Shown here one piece after another: positions 1-6,031 of a stretch of DNA of 17,767 nt. Both the position numbers and the translations under genes were made by a program. Under the pieces are notes generated by a model that did no database searches, had not been told where the DNA came from, and was given only the letters and a program-made list of their open reading frames with translations. The stretch covers positions 1 to 17,767 of the forward strand of contig CAWURY010000028.1 of NCBI GenBank assembly GCA_963925605.1, in the 5' to 3' direction. The first letter of the stretch is position 1. Each line of letters starts with the position of its first letter. Origin of the DNA: Porticoccus sp963925605. Its GTDB lineage: Bacteria; Pseudomonadota; Gammaproteobacteria; Pseudomonadales; Porticoccaceae.

Positions 1-1
1 T

Positions 2-148
2 ACTCCTTTTGGTTCAAAAAATCCAGATCTCATTCGAGCATACTTGGTTGATCAGCAAGGACTGGTAATGATGTCTTATAGCTTAGCCAACAAAGGAAAT
101 GAAATCATAGAAGACATTGAACACTTAATGAAATATTCTGCTCAGTAA
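2..148 (+). CDS. C-terminal tail of a cox-cluster accessory protein (partial)
   Basis: An open frame enters from the left edge and stops with TAA at 146-148, giving 48 residues that include IRAYLVDQQGLVMMSYS and a charged helix ending in HLMKYSAQ. The pattern 'YLVD..G.v...Y' followed by an amphipathic helix resembles the C-terminus of thioredoxin/Sco-fold proteins. In Pseudomonas-type cox clusters a small membrane-anchored protein of unknown function sits between SURF1 and ctaA, and this tail fits that position, 58 bp before ctaA on the same strand. The family assignment is inferred from context and a short C-terminal pattern only, because the start and any active site lie outside the window. 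Confidence 0.6.
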   Translation, partial: TPFGSKNPDLIRAYLVDQQGLVMMSYSLANKGNEIIEDIEHLMKYSAQ

Positions 149-206
149 CTTATGTTTGGCAGCTTACGAGCTAAAAACCCTTTGATGGCCTGAGAGTAAG
201 ATATTA

Positions 207-1208
207 GTGTTAATTTTTCATTCCAACAACTCTCGCAGACCAGGATTTTTATTAGCATTTTTGGCTACAGCCCTTGCTGTGATAGTTGCAGCTCTCGGAG
301 TATACAGTCGTTTTACAGACACTGGCTTTGATTGCTCAGAATGGTTGGATTGTGATGGCGGGTTTTCTGTCATGCGTGAAAATACGCTCGAGGCATTCAA
401 GCACTATATTGGTGTGGGTGGCTGGACAGAGATAGCGCATCAGCTGCTGTCTGCTGTGTTGACGTTTTTAATTATCTTATTGGCTATCAATTCATGGCGT
501 CTTCGCCAAGATGACGACTACCCTTTTAGATTGCCAACGTTTATTTTATTTTTAGTTTTATGGCAATCTATACTGGGTATGTGGTCTGTTGATTTGGTTC
601 TTTGGCCTCAGGCAGCACTAGTCCACTTGTTGGGGGGCATAGTTATTTGCGCGTTGCTTTGGTTGCTAGCCTTAAGGCTAGACGGCAAGTGTTGGGTGGC
701 GTCAAAAGAAATTATCTCTAGGTTAGATAAAATTAAACCGTGGATAACTTTAGCCATTATAATCGTTTCAATAGAGGCTGCCTTGGGTGGCTGGACAAGC
801 GTAAAGTTTGCTGCCTTTGCATGCCCAGAATTTCCGTCTTGTCAAAATGCATGGTGGCCAAAAATGAATCTACAAGAGGGCTTTAGTTTGATCCAACCTC
901 TTGAAATTGAGGCTTTAGAAAGCAAGGCTCGTGTGGCAATAAATGTTGTCCACAGGTTGGGGGCTTTGGTTGCAACAATTTATTTGTTGAGCTTATCGGC
1001 CTTCTTGCTAACGGTGCTTGATTATCGCGTGCGGCGTATGGGCTACATGCTAGCCGTCGTTTTGTTTGGACAGGTAATTTTTGTTATTGGTGCTGGGTAT
1101 GTTCGTGACTCAGCTGTTTCCACAATAATGCATCATTTAGGAAGTACGCTGATATTATTAACGCTGGTAAGTCTTGCAAGCAGAGTGGCCTACGCTAAGC
1201 AAAAATAA
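207..1208 (+). CDS. ctaA: Heme A synthase (COX15/CtaA family)
   Basis: Inner-membrane enzyme that oxidises the C8 methyl group of heme O to a formyl group, giving heme A for the aa3-type cytochrome oxidase. The 333-residue protein is made mostly of hydrophobic helices (eight are expected for the family). Two external-loop cysteine pairs are present (C43/C49 in FDCSEWLDC, C206/C212 in ACPEFPSC). So are the heme-ligand histidines of the two four-helix halves: H78 (EIAHQ), H140 (LVHLLGG), H249 (NVVHRLG) and H309/H310 (IMHHLGS). The start is GTG at 207 with a GAG-containing weak Shine-Dalgarno about ten bases upstream; no ATG lies near the N-terminus. It is followed after 21 bp by ctaB, which makes its substrate, so the two are probably cotranscribed with the upstream cox genes. 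Confidence 0.93.
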   Translation: MLIFHSNNSRRPGFLLAFLATALAVIVAALGVYSRFTDTGFDCSEWLDCDGGFSVMRENTLEAFKHYIGVGGWTEIAHQLLSAVLTFLIILLAINSWRLRQDDDYPFRLPTFILFLVLWQSILGMWSVDLVLWPQAALVHLLGGIVICALLWLLALRLDGKCWVASKEIISRLDKIKPWITLAIIIVSIEAALGGWTSVKFAAFACPEFPSCQNAWWPKMNLQEGFSLIQPLEIEALESKARVAINVVHRLGALVATIYLLSLSAFLLTVLDYRVRRMGYMLAVVLFGQVIFVIGAGYVRDSAVSTIMHHLGSTLILLTLVSLASRVAYAKQK

Positions 1209-1229
1209 CACTAATTGAGGTTTGGATTA

Positions 1230-2117
1230 ATGAAAACAGCAATATCGGAGATTGAAAAAGCTAGCCTAGATGATTATCTGGAGCTGACCAAACCAAGGGT
1301 TGTTGCGCTAATGATCCTAACGTCAGCTATAGGAATGTTCCTTTCTGTCCCCGGCATGGTTCCTTTTGATACGCTGATCTTAGGCAATATTGGCATTGCT
1401 TTCTGTGCCGGATCGGCCGCCATTATCAATCATGTAGTAGATCGAAAAATTGATCTTAAGATGGCTAGAACTTTGAATCGCCCTGTTGCCAAAGGAAGAG
1501 TGCAGCCCCATCAAGCGCTGTTTTTCTCTGCAATTTTGGGCTTGACGGGTACAGCTATTTTATTAATTTTTATTAATGCGCTCACGGCATGGCTGACGCT
1601 AGCCTCATTATTTGGTTATGCGGTGATTTATACCTCTTACCTCAAGCGCGCCACTCCTCAGAATATTGTCATAGGCGGCTTAGCCGGAGCGGTGCCCCCG
1701 CTGCTGGGCTGGACCGCTGTAACAGGAGAAGTCCATGGTCATGCTTTGCTCTTAGTGTTGATTATTTTTGCTTGGACCCCACCGCATTTTTGGGCCCTTG
1801 CTGTGCACCGTAAAGACGAATATGCCAAGGCAGAGATTCCTATGTTGCCAGTAACACATGGCGAAAAATACACAAAGCAAAGCATTTTGCTTTACACCGT
1901 GATTATGCTCCTTGTTACCTTGCTCCCTTTTGCAACAGGGATGAGTGGCTGGCTTTATTTTTTAGGCGCGCTTGTTTTGGGTGCTGGCTTTTTGTATTGG
2001 GCTATCACAATGATGATTGGCAAAAAACCTGATGCAGGCATGGATACGTTTAGGTATTCTATAGTCTACCTAATGGCGCTGTTTATTATTATGCTGATAG
2101 ATCACTATTTTATTTGA
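1230..2117 (+). CDS. ctaB: Protoheme IX farnesyltransferase (heme O synthase)
   Basis: UbiA-family membrane prenyltransferase that transfers farnesyl from farnesyl diphosphate to protoheme, giving heme O, the substrate of the neighbouring CtaA. The 295-residue protein shows the polyprenyl-diphosphate/Mg site N67-xxx-D71-xxx-D75 (NHVVDRKID) followed by NRPVAKGRV. It also has the family stretches YTSYLKRATPQNIVIGG and VHRKDEYAKAEIPMLPVTHG, and about nine hydrophobic segments. The frame is open from a TTG at 1215. I chose ATG 1230 because TGAGG at 1216-1220 gives a well-spaced Shine-Dalgarno and the protein then has the usual length of about 295-300 residues. The equivalent E. coli protein is CyoE; ctaB is used here because of the cox context. 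Confidence 0.95.
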   Translation: MKTAISEIEKASLDDYLELTKPRVVALMILTSAIGMFLSVPGMVPFDTLILGNIGIAFCAGSAAIINHVVDRKIDLKMARTLNRPVAKGRVQPHQALFFSAILGLTGTAILLIFINALTAWLTLASLFGYAVIYTSYLKRATPQNIVIGGLAGAVPPLLGWTAVTGEVHGHALLLVLIIFAWTPPHFWALAVHRKDEYAKAEIPMLPVTHGEKYTKQSILLYTVIMLLVTLLPFATGMSGWLYFLGALVLGAGFLYWAITMMIGKKPDAGMDTFRYSIVYLMALFIIMLIDHYFI

Positions 2118-2188
2118 AAATTGTCTTAGTTTCGATAAGAGGTTTGTATTTTTAAGGCTTGGTGTTGAGCTATAAAGACAAGGTTATA

Positions 2189-2845
2189 ATGATTATGGTT
2201 GGACAAAAAAGTAGCCGTAGTATTCGATTTACTGTATTCGGGATAGTCGTATTTATTGTATTGGTGATGCTTGGATTCCTTAATAAAATTAATCAGCCGC
2301 GTATTTTAAGCCCGCAAGAGTTAATGAGTTATGGGGCAATGCTGCTTGATACTCCTCGAAAATTTAGTCAGTTTGAATTAACAGACCATCACGGGGGGCT
2401 GTTTACCTCGGCTCACTTGAAGGGGAAATGGAGTTTGCTTTTTTTTGGCTTCACTCATTGTCCGGACATTTGCCCCACCACAATGGCTACTGCAGCAAAA
2501 CTTTATGAATCCTTGTCACCTGACGACAAAGACAAGTTGCAAGTCGTTATGATTTCTTTAGACCCAGAAAGGGATACTACAGAAAAACTTTTTCAATACG
2601 TGCCCTATTTCAATAAAGAATTTATAGGAGCAACAGGGAACAAGCATGTGTTGATGAGCCTAGGCGTGCAACTAAACATCCCTTATTCTAGAGTTTCTTT
2701 GAAGGAAGACGACTATACGATCGATCATAGCGGCAACTTCGTGATCATCAATCCCTATGGCGATTACCACGGATTTTTCAGACCACCATTTAATGTAGAT
2801 AAAATGAAAGTTTCTTTGAAGTCGATAATGACAACATTTGACTAG
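2189..2845 (+). CDS. Sco1/SenC-type copper chaperone for cytochrome oxidase
   Basis: Membrane-anchored thioredoxin-fold protein that delivers copper to, or reduces the cysteines of, the CuA centre of cytochrome c oxidase. From ATG 2189 it has 218 residues: a single N-terminal transmembrane anchor (about residues 13-30), then the periplasmic domain with the copper-binding C91-xxx-C95 (HCPDICPTT) and the distal ligand H180 (TIDHSGN). All three ligands are intact, so it should bind copper. The frame extends upstream through TTG 2159, GTG 2162 and TTG 2165. ATG 2189 has AAGG five bases upstream and ATG 2195 is also possible, so the exact start is uncertain by up to ten residues. It closes the heme/copper assembly group and converges on znuB with an 11-bp gap. 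Confidence 0.92.
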   Translation: MIMVGQKSSRSIRFTVFGIVVFIVLVMLGFLNKINQPRILSPQELMSYGAMLLDTPRKFSQFELTDHHGGLFTSAHLKGKWSLLFFGFTHCPDICPTTMATAAKLYESLSPDDKDKLQVVMISLDPERDTTEKLFQYVPYFNKEFIGATGNKHVLMSLGVQLNIPYSRVSLKEDDYTIDHSGNFVIINPYGDYHGFFRPPFNVDKMKVSLKSIMTTFD

Positions 2846-2856
2846 TGGCGACAGGC

Positions 2857-3639
2857 CTACCTGTTTCTCTTAAAGAGAGAGATTAAAAATAGAATACCTG
2901 CGCTAAGGACTATAGATGGTCCCGCGGGCGTATCTATATACCACGAGCTAGCTAAGCCTAGAATTACTGCTAAGCAGCCCACCAAGCTGGCCAAAAAAGC
3001 CATTTGTTCGGGTGTCTTAGAAAAACTCCTTGCTGTAGCTGCAGGTATGATGAGCAAGGCAGTAATTAACAGCACCCCCACTACCTTCATGGCGACTGCA
3101 ATCTCTAAAGCAATGATAAGCATGAAGGCTGTTCGTACTGTCTTGAAACGCACTCCTTCAACTTGCGCTAGCTCCTCATCAATAGTGATAGCTAATAACG
3201 GGTTCCACAGCTTGACTAGCAAAAACATTGCGATAGCGCTGATCACATATATAGTAATCACGTCATTTGCGCTAACCGTTAATAAGTCTCCAAACAATAA
3301 GCTCAAAAGATCAACCCTTATATTTGGCATCAGCGCTATTGCGATTAATCCAATAGCCAAAGAAGTATGAGAAAGAATCCCTAGCAAGGTGTCAGATGCA
3401 AGATTTTTTTGTTGCTGCAAGATGACTAGCACTAATGCAAATATTAGGCAGGTGACAATTACAGATATAGTAGGATTAATTGCAAGCAACAAGCCAAGAG
3501 CAACGCCTAGTAATGAAGAATGGGCTAAAGTATCGCCAAAATAAGCCATGCGTCGCCAAACAATAAATGTTCCAAGTGGTCCAGTAATAATAGCGACCCC
3601 CAGCCCAGCTAAAAGCGCATAAAGAAGAACATCAATCAT
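2857..3639 (-). CDS. znuB: Zinc ABC transporter permease ZnuB
   Basis: Membrane-spanning subunit of the high-affinity zinc importer ZnuABC (ABC-3 family), which moves zinc handed over by periplasmic ZnuA using ATP hydrolysis by ZnuC. The 260-residue protein is almost entirely hydrophobic, with seven or eight predicted helices. It carries the family's N-terminal stretch GPLGTFIVWRRMAYFGDTLA and the cytoplasmic coupling region EELAQVEGVRFKTVRTAFM. The ATG at 3639 overlaps the end of znuC by 8 bp, indicating translational coupling in a zur-znuC-znuB operon. It ends 11 bp from the convergent sco gene, with only a short ACAGG-CCTGT inverted repeat and no clear terminator. Confidence 0.95.
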   Translation of the reverse strand: MIDVLLYALLAGLGVAIITGPLGTFIVWRRMAYFGDTLAHSSLLGVALGLLLAINPTISVIVTCLIFALVLVILQQQKNLASDTLLGILSHTSLAIGLIAIALMPNIRVDLLSLLFGDLLTVSANDVITIYVISAIAMFLLVKLWNPLLAITIDEELAQVEGVRFKTVRTAFMLIIALEIAVAMKVVGVLLITALLIIPAATARSFSKTPEQMAFLASLVGCLAVILGLASSWYIDTPAGPSIVLSAGILFLISLFKRNR

Positions 3640-4396
3640 GACTGCACCCCGCCGCGTTTTTTTCTGATAGTTTGGAGTTTTTTACTTCCCCGTGCAAGCC
3701 GTGCTGATGATCATGGTGATGAGTGTATGTCGTTGTTTTTGTTCCAAATAACTCTATAAATTCTGGATTGGTGCTAACTTGGTCAGGACGGCCATGACAG
3801 CAGACATGCTGATTTAAGCATATCACTTCATTAGTCGAGGACATCACTAGGTGGAGATCATGAGAAACCATAAGCACCCCACAATTTAGCCTACTGTGTA
3901 GTCGGCTGATTAGCTTATAGAGCGCTTCTTGCCCCACCACATCAACGCCCTGTACGGGCTCATCAAGTACTAAAAAATTTGGCTTGCGGAGAATGGCTCG
4001 CGCTAAGAGAGCTCTTTGCATTTCTCCACCGGATAAAGATGACAGAGGGCAGTGTAATAGTTTAATGATTCCTACTTCGTCTAAAACATCAGAGTATAGT
4101 TTTTTATTTTTTTCGATTAACTTTAAAAACCTCTCAAGAGTAATTGGCACGGTGGGATCAATATGAAGCTTTTGCGGCATATATCCTATACGCAGATCAG
4201 GAGAACGAAAAATCGCGCCTTCGTCAGCAGGAATAAGGCCTAGCACAATCTTGACAAGGGTTGTTTTGCCAGCCCCGTTTGGGCCGATTAGAGTAATGAT
4301 TTGCCCTTGATTAATGGTTAAATCAACTGAAGATAGAGCCTTGTCACCGTTAAAGTATTTGCTAATACCATTAAGCTTGATAAGAGGGGGATTCAC
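3632..4396 (-). CDS. znuC: Zinc ABC transporter ATPase ZnuC, with histidine-rich tail
   Basis: Cytoplasmic ATPase of the ZnuABC zinc importer. With the GTG start at 4396 it has 254 residues: Walker A GPNGAGKT (38-45), ABC signature LSGGE (121-125), Walker B FLVLDEP (141-147) and switch histidine H179. The C-terminus carries a histidine cluster (HHHDHQHGLHG, 226-236) and ends in CSHD, plausibly a zinc-sensing or zinc-holding tail of the kind seen in some other ZnuC proteins. The frame is open from TTG 4426. I preferred GTG 4396 because AGGAG lies exactly eight bases before it and the GTG shares GTGA with the zur stop codon, a classic coupled junction. It overlaps znuB by 8 bp at its 3' end. 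Confidence 0.94.
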   Translation of the reverse strand: MNPPLIKLNGISKYFNGDKALSSVDLTINQGQIITLIGPNGAGKTTLVKIVLGLIPADEGAIFRSPDLRIGYMPQKLHIDPTVPITLERFLKLIEKNKKLYSDVLDEVGIIKLLHCPLSSLSGGEMQRALLARAILRKPNFLVLDEPVQGVDVVGQEALYKLISRLHSRLNCGVLMVSHDLHLVMSSTNEVICLNQHVCCHGRPDQVSTNPEFIELFGTKTTTYTHHHDHQHGLHGEVKNSKLSEKNAAGCSHD

Positions 4397-4893
4397 AATA
4401 TTTGCTCCTGCTGGCATTTCGGGCAAAGCCCAATTATTTCGACCACTTGCGTCTCTACTTGAAAGCCAGTGCGCTCCGCGGTATGTAAAATAATACTATT
4501 CATTTGCTCGGTGCTGCATTCGGCAGTGGAGTGGCATATTCGACAGATAAGAAAGAAATCATTATGAGTGTTTTCGGGAAACGAGCGGCCAATATAAGCA
4601 TTTAACGAGGCAATTCGATGAATAAGCCCAAGATTAAGAAGAAATTCAATAGCGCGATATACTGTAGGAGCCTTGATGCGTTTACCTGTATGAAGATTCA
4701 AGGCTAAATTATCTACAATATTGTAAGCTCCTAATGGTTGGTGGCTCGCCCAAATGGTTTTAAGTACAATTTCTCGAATAGGGGTTAGCCTGGCATGGCT
4801 TTCCTCGCAGAGTACTCTGGCCCTTTCTAGTGCAGTTACAATACATCTCTGATGGTCATGAGCCTGATAGGCAAGGCGAGAATATGTCAGCAT
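4393..4893 (-). CDS. zur: Zinc uptake regulator Zur (Fur family)
   Basis: Fur-family repressor that, when loaded with zinc, should shut off the zinc importer. The 166-residue protein has an N-terminal winged helix (LTPIREIVLKTIW, then the recognition-helix region APTVYRAIEFLLNLGLIHRI). The C-terminal dimerisation domain has two CxxC pairs, C117/C120 and C157/C160, which form the structural zinc site typical of Zur. The pattern ICRICHSTAEC rather than a Fur iron signature, together with znuABC on both sides, supports Zur over Fur. The ATG at 4893 is preceded by AGGA at good spacing. It is the first gene of a zur-znuC-znuB operon and overlaps znuC by 4 bp. A Zur-box-like palindrome at 4922-4936 suggests autoregulation. 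Confidence 0.93.
   Translation of the reverse strand: MLTYSRLAYQAHDHQRCIVTALERARVLCEESHARLTPIREIVLKTIWASHQPLGAYNIVDNLALNLHTGKRIKAPTVYRAIEFLLNLGLIHRIASLNAYIGRSFPENTHNDFFLICRICHSTAECSTEQMNSIILHTAERTGFQVETQVVEIIGLCPKCQQEQIL
4405..4409 (-). promoter_or_regulatory. Shine-Dalgarno that sets the znuC start
   Basis: AGGAG on the minus strand lies inside the last codons of zur, eight bases before GTG 4396. It is the strongest ribosome-binding site near the znuC 5' end. Together with the GTGA stop-start overlap it argues that znuC starts at GTG 4396 rather than at TTG 4426 or ATG 4417. Confidence 0.75.
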
Positions 4894-4921
4894 GCTTGCA
4901 TTCCTGAATATTAAATAATTA

Positions 4922-4936
4922 TGTTATCTTATATCA
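4922..4936. promoter_or_regulatory. Candidate Zur box, zur side of the divergent promoter
   Basis: TGTTATCTTATATCA is an imperfect palindrome that matches the gammaproteobacterial Zur-box core TGTTATAATATAACA at 12 of 15 positions. It is flanked by A and T bases that extend the symmetry (ATG...CAT). It lies 29-43 bp upstream of the zur start codon, overlapping a weak possible -10 (TAAGAT) on the minus strand, where a bound repressor would block zur-znuCB transcription. The match was made from memory of the consensus; binding is inferred. Confidence 0.6.
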
Positions 4937-5031
4937 TTTTATAAAATGAGCAATAATGAGAAGATACATATTTATGTCCTTTGTTTGTAAGTTTTACTTT
5001 ATATATCAATTATAATTTAAAATTAATATAA

Positions 5032-5046
5032 TAATATAATATAACA
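5032..5046. promoter_or_regulatory. Candidate Zur box, znuA side of the divergent promoter
   Basis: TAATATAATATAACA matches the Zur-box core TGTTATAATATAACA at 13 of 15 positions, with a perfect right half (TATAACA) and a weaker left half. It lies 28-42 bp upstream of the znuA ATG. The surrounding DNA (about 4990-5046) is almost pure A and T, so several -10-like hexamers exist and some resemblance could be by chance. The placement, mirroring the site at 4922-4936, makes zinc-dependent repression of znuA the most likely role. Confidence 0.5.
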
Positions 5047-5073
5047 AATTAACTTTTTTGGTGAAATGATAAG

Positions 5074-6000
5074 ATGATTAAATTTTTTAGCACTATTCTT
5101 TTTGCTCTGATATATGTCCCTTTGGCAGCTTCAGCAAGCCTTACCATAGTGGCCTCAATCAAACCTGTTGCCATGCTAATAAAAGCAGTTGTAGGCGATC
5201 AAATTTCTGTAAAAGTACTGCTCCCAGACAATATCTCCCCCCATAATTATGAGCTTAAATTTTCAGATATTAGAGCAATTAGAAGTGCAGATTTTTTTGT
5301 TTGGGTCGGTCCCGGACTTGAAAGTAATCTGTCTAAGGCAATTGAAAACTATCCATCAGCCAGCATCATTCAGCTAACACAACTAAAAAATATCCGTTGG
5401 CCTGAATCGAAGTCTTTAAGACACCAAGAACATGCGCCCGGTCGCCAACACCTTCATTCTCTGGTAACAGGGGAGCTAAATAGCAATCTATATAACCTAG
5501 ACCCTCATTTATGGTTAAACCCGGAAAATAGTCTACAGATAGTCAATGAAATTAAGCTTATTTTAGGTAACCGATATCCCGAACATAAGGCTATTTTTGA
5601 ACAAAATGCTGATACATTCTCTCTGTTGCTTAAAAGTATAGACAGAGAGGCGAAAGAAAAATTCAAACAAGTTAAGGAGAAAGGTTTTATAGTTACACAT
5701 GATGGATATGGGCATTTTGTAGAGCATTATGGGCTGCGCCAGCTAGGAATCATAAATTTAACGGAAGGTGTCTCGGCTACTGCGCAGCACAGGTCTAGAC
5801 TAGCAGCATTAAGTGTTAGCGCTACCTGCATTTTTACTGATCCTCAGAATAGTAGCAAAGTTGCAGATCAATTAGCTCAAAAATTTGAGCTAAAATCTAG
5901 AGAGCTAGACACAATGGGTCTCAGCGCTTCCCTAGAGAAAAACAGTTATATAAAATTTTTTAATGATTTTTCTGCAACAGTACTAGCATGCTTGGAGTAA
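5074..6000 (+). CDS. znuA: Periplasmic zinc-binding protein ZnuA
   Basis: Solute-binding lipocalin-unrelated cluster A-I protein that captures periplasmic zinc and passes it to ZnuB. It has 308 residues with a Sec signal peptide (cleavage near 19-22, LAAS-AS). The zinc ligands are intact: H57 (SPHNYEL), H145 (DPHLWLNP), H209 (VTHDGYGHF) and the acidic residue D279 (ELDTMG). The histidine-rich loop between the first two ligands is short (HQEHAPGRQHLH, about 117-128), compared with long loops in many ZnuA proteins. Cysteines C252 and C306 match the positions of the disulfide known in E. coli ZnuA. The start is ATG 5074 with GGTGA upstream. It is divergent from zur-znuCB and followed by polA after 31 bp. 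Confidence 0.94.
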   Translation: MIKFFSTILFALIYVPLAASASLTIVASIKPVAMLIKAVVGDQISVKVLLPDNISPHNYELKFSDIRAIRSADFFVWVGPGLESNLSKAIENYPSASIIQLTQLKNIRWPESKSLRHQEHAPGRQHLHSLVTGELNSNLYNLDPHLWLNPENSLQIVNEIKLILGNRYPEHKAIFEQNADTFSLLLKSIDREAKEKFKQVKEKGFIVTHDGYGHFVEHYGLRQLGIINLTEGVSATAQHRSRLAALSVSATCIFTDPQNSSKVADQLAQKFELKSRELDTMGLSASLEKNSYIKFFNDFSATVLACLE

Positions 6001-6031
6001 AATAAAATTTCTAGACACAGTCGAGCGGCTC

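Noticed and set aside
2851..2864. ACAGG-CCTA-CCTGT hairpin between sco and znuB as a bidirectional terminator
   Set aside because: The stem is only 5 bp and partly inside znuB, and neither strand has a convincing T-tract.
3047..3370. A 107-codon plus-strand open frame inside znuB
   Set aside because: It is antisense to a clear transporter gene, with low-complexity composition typical of the reverse of hydrophobic codons.
4985..5050. Very AT-rich block as a possible replication origin or integration-host-factor-type element
   Set aside because: No DnaA boxes or iterons are visible, and the block is explained by the divergent zinc-regulated promoters.
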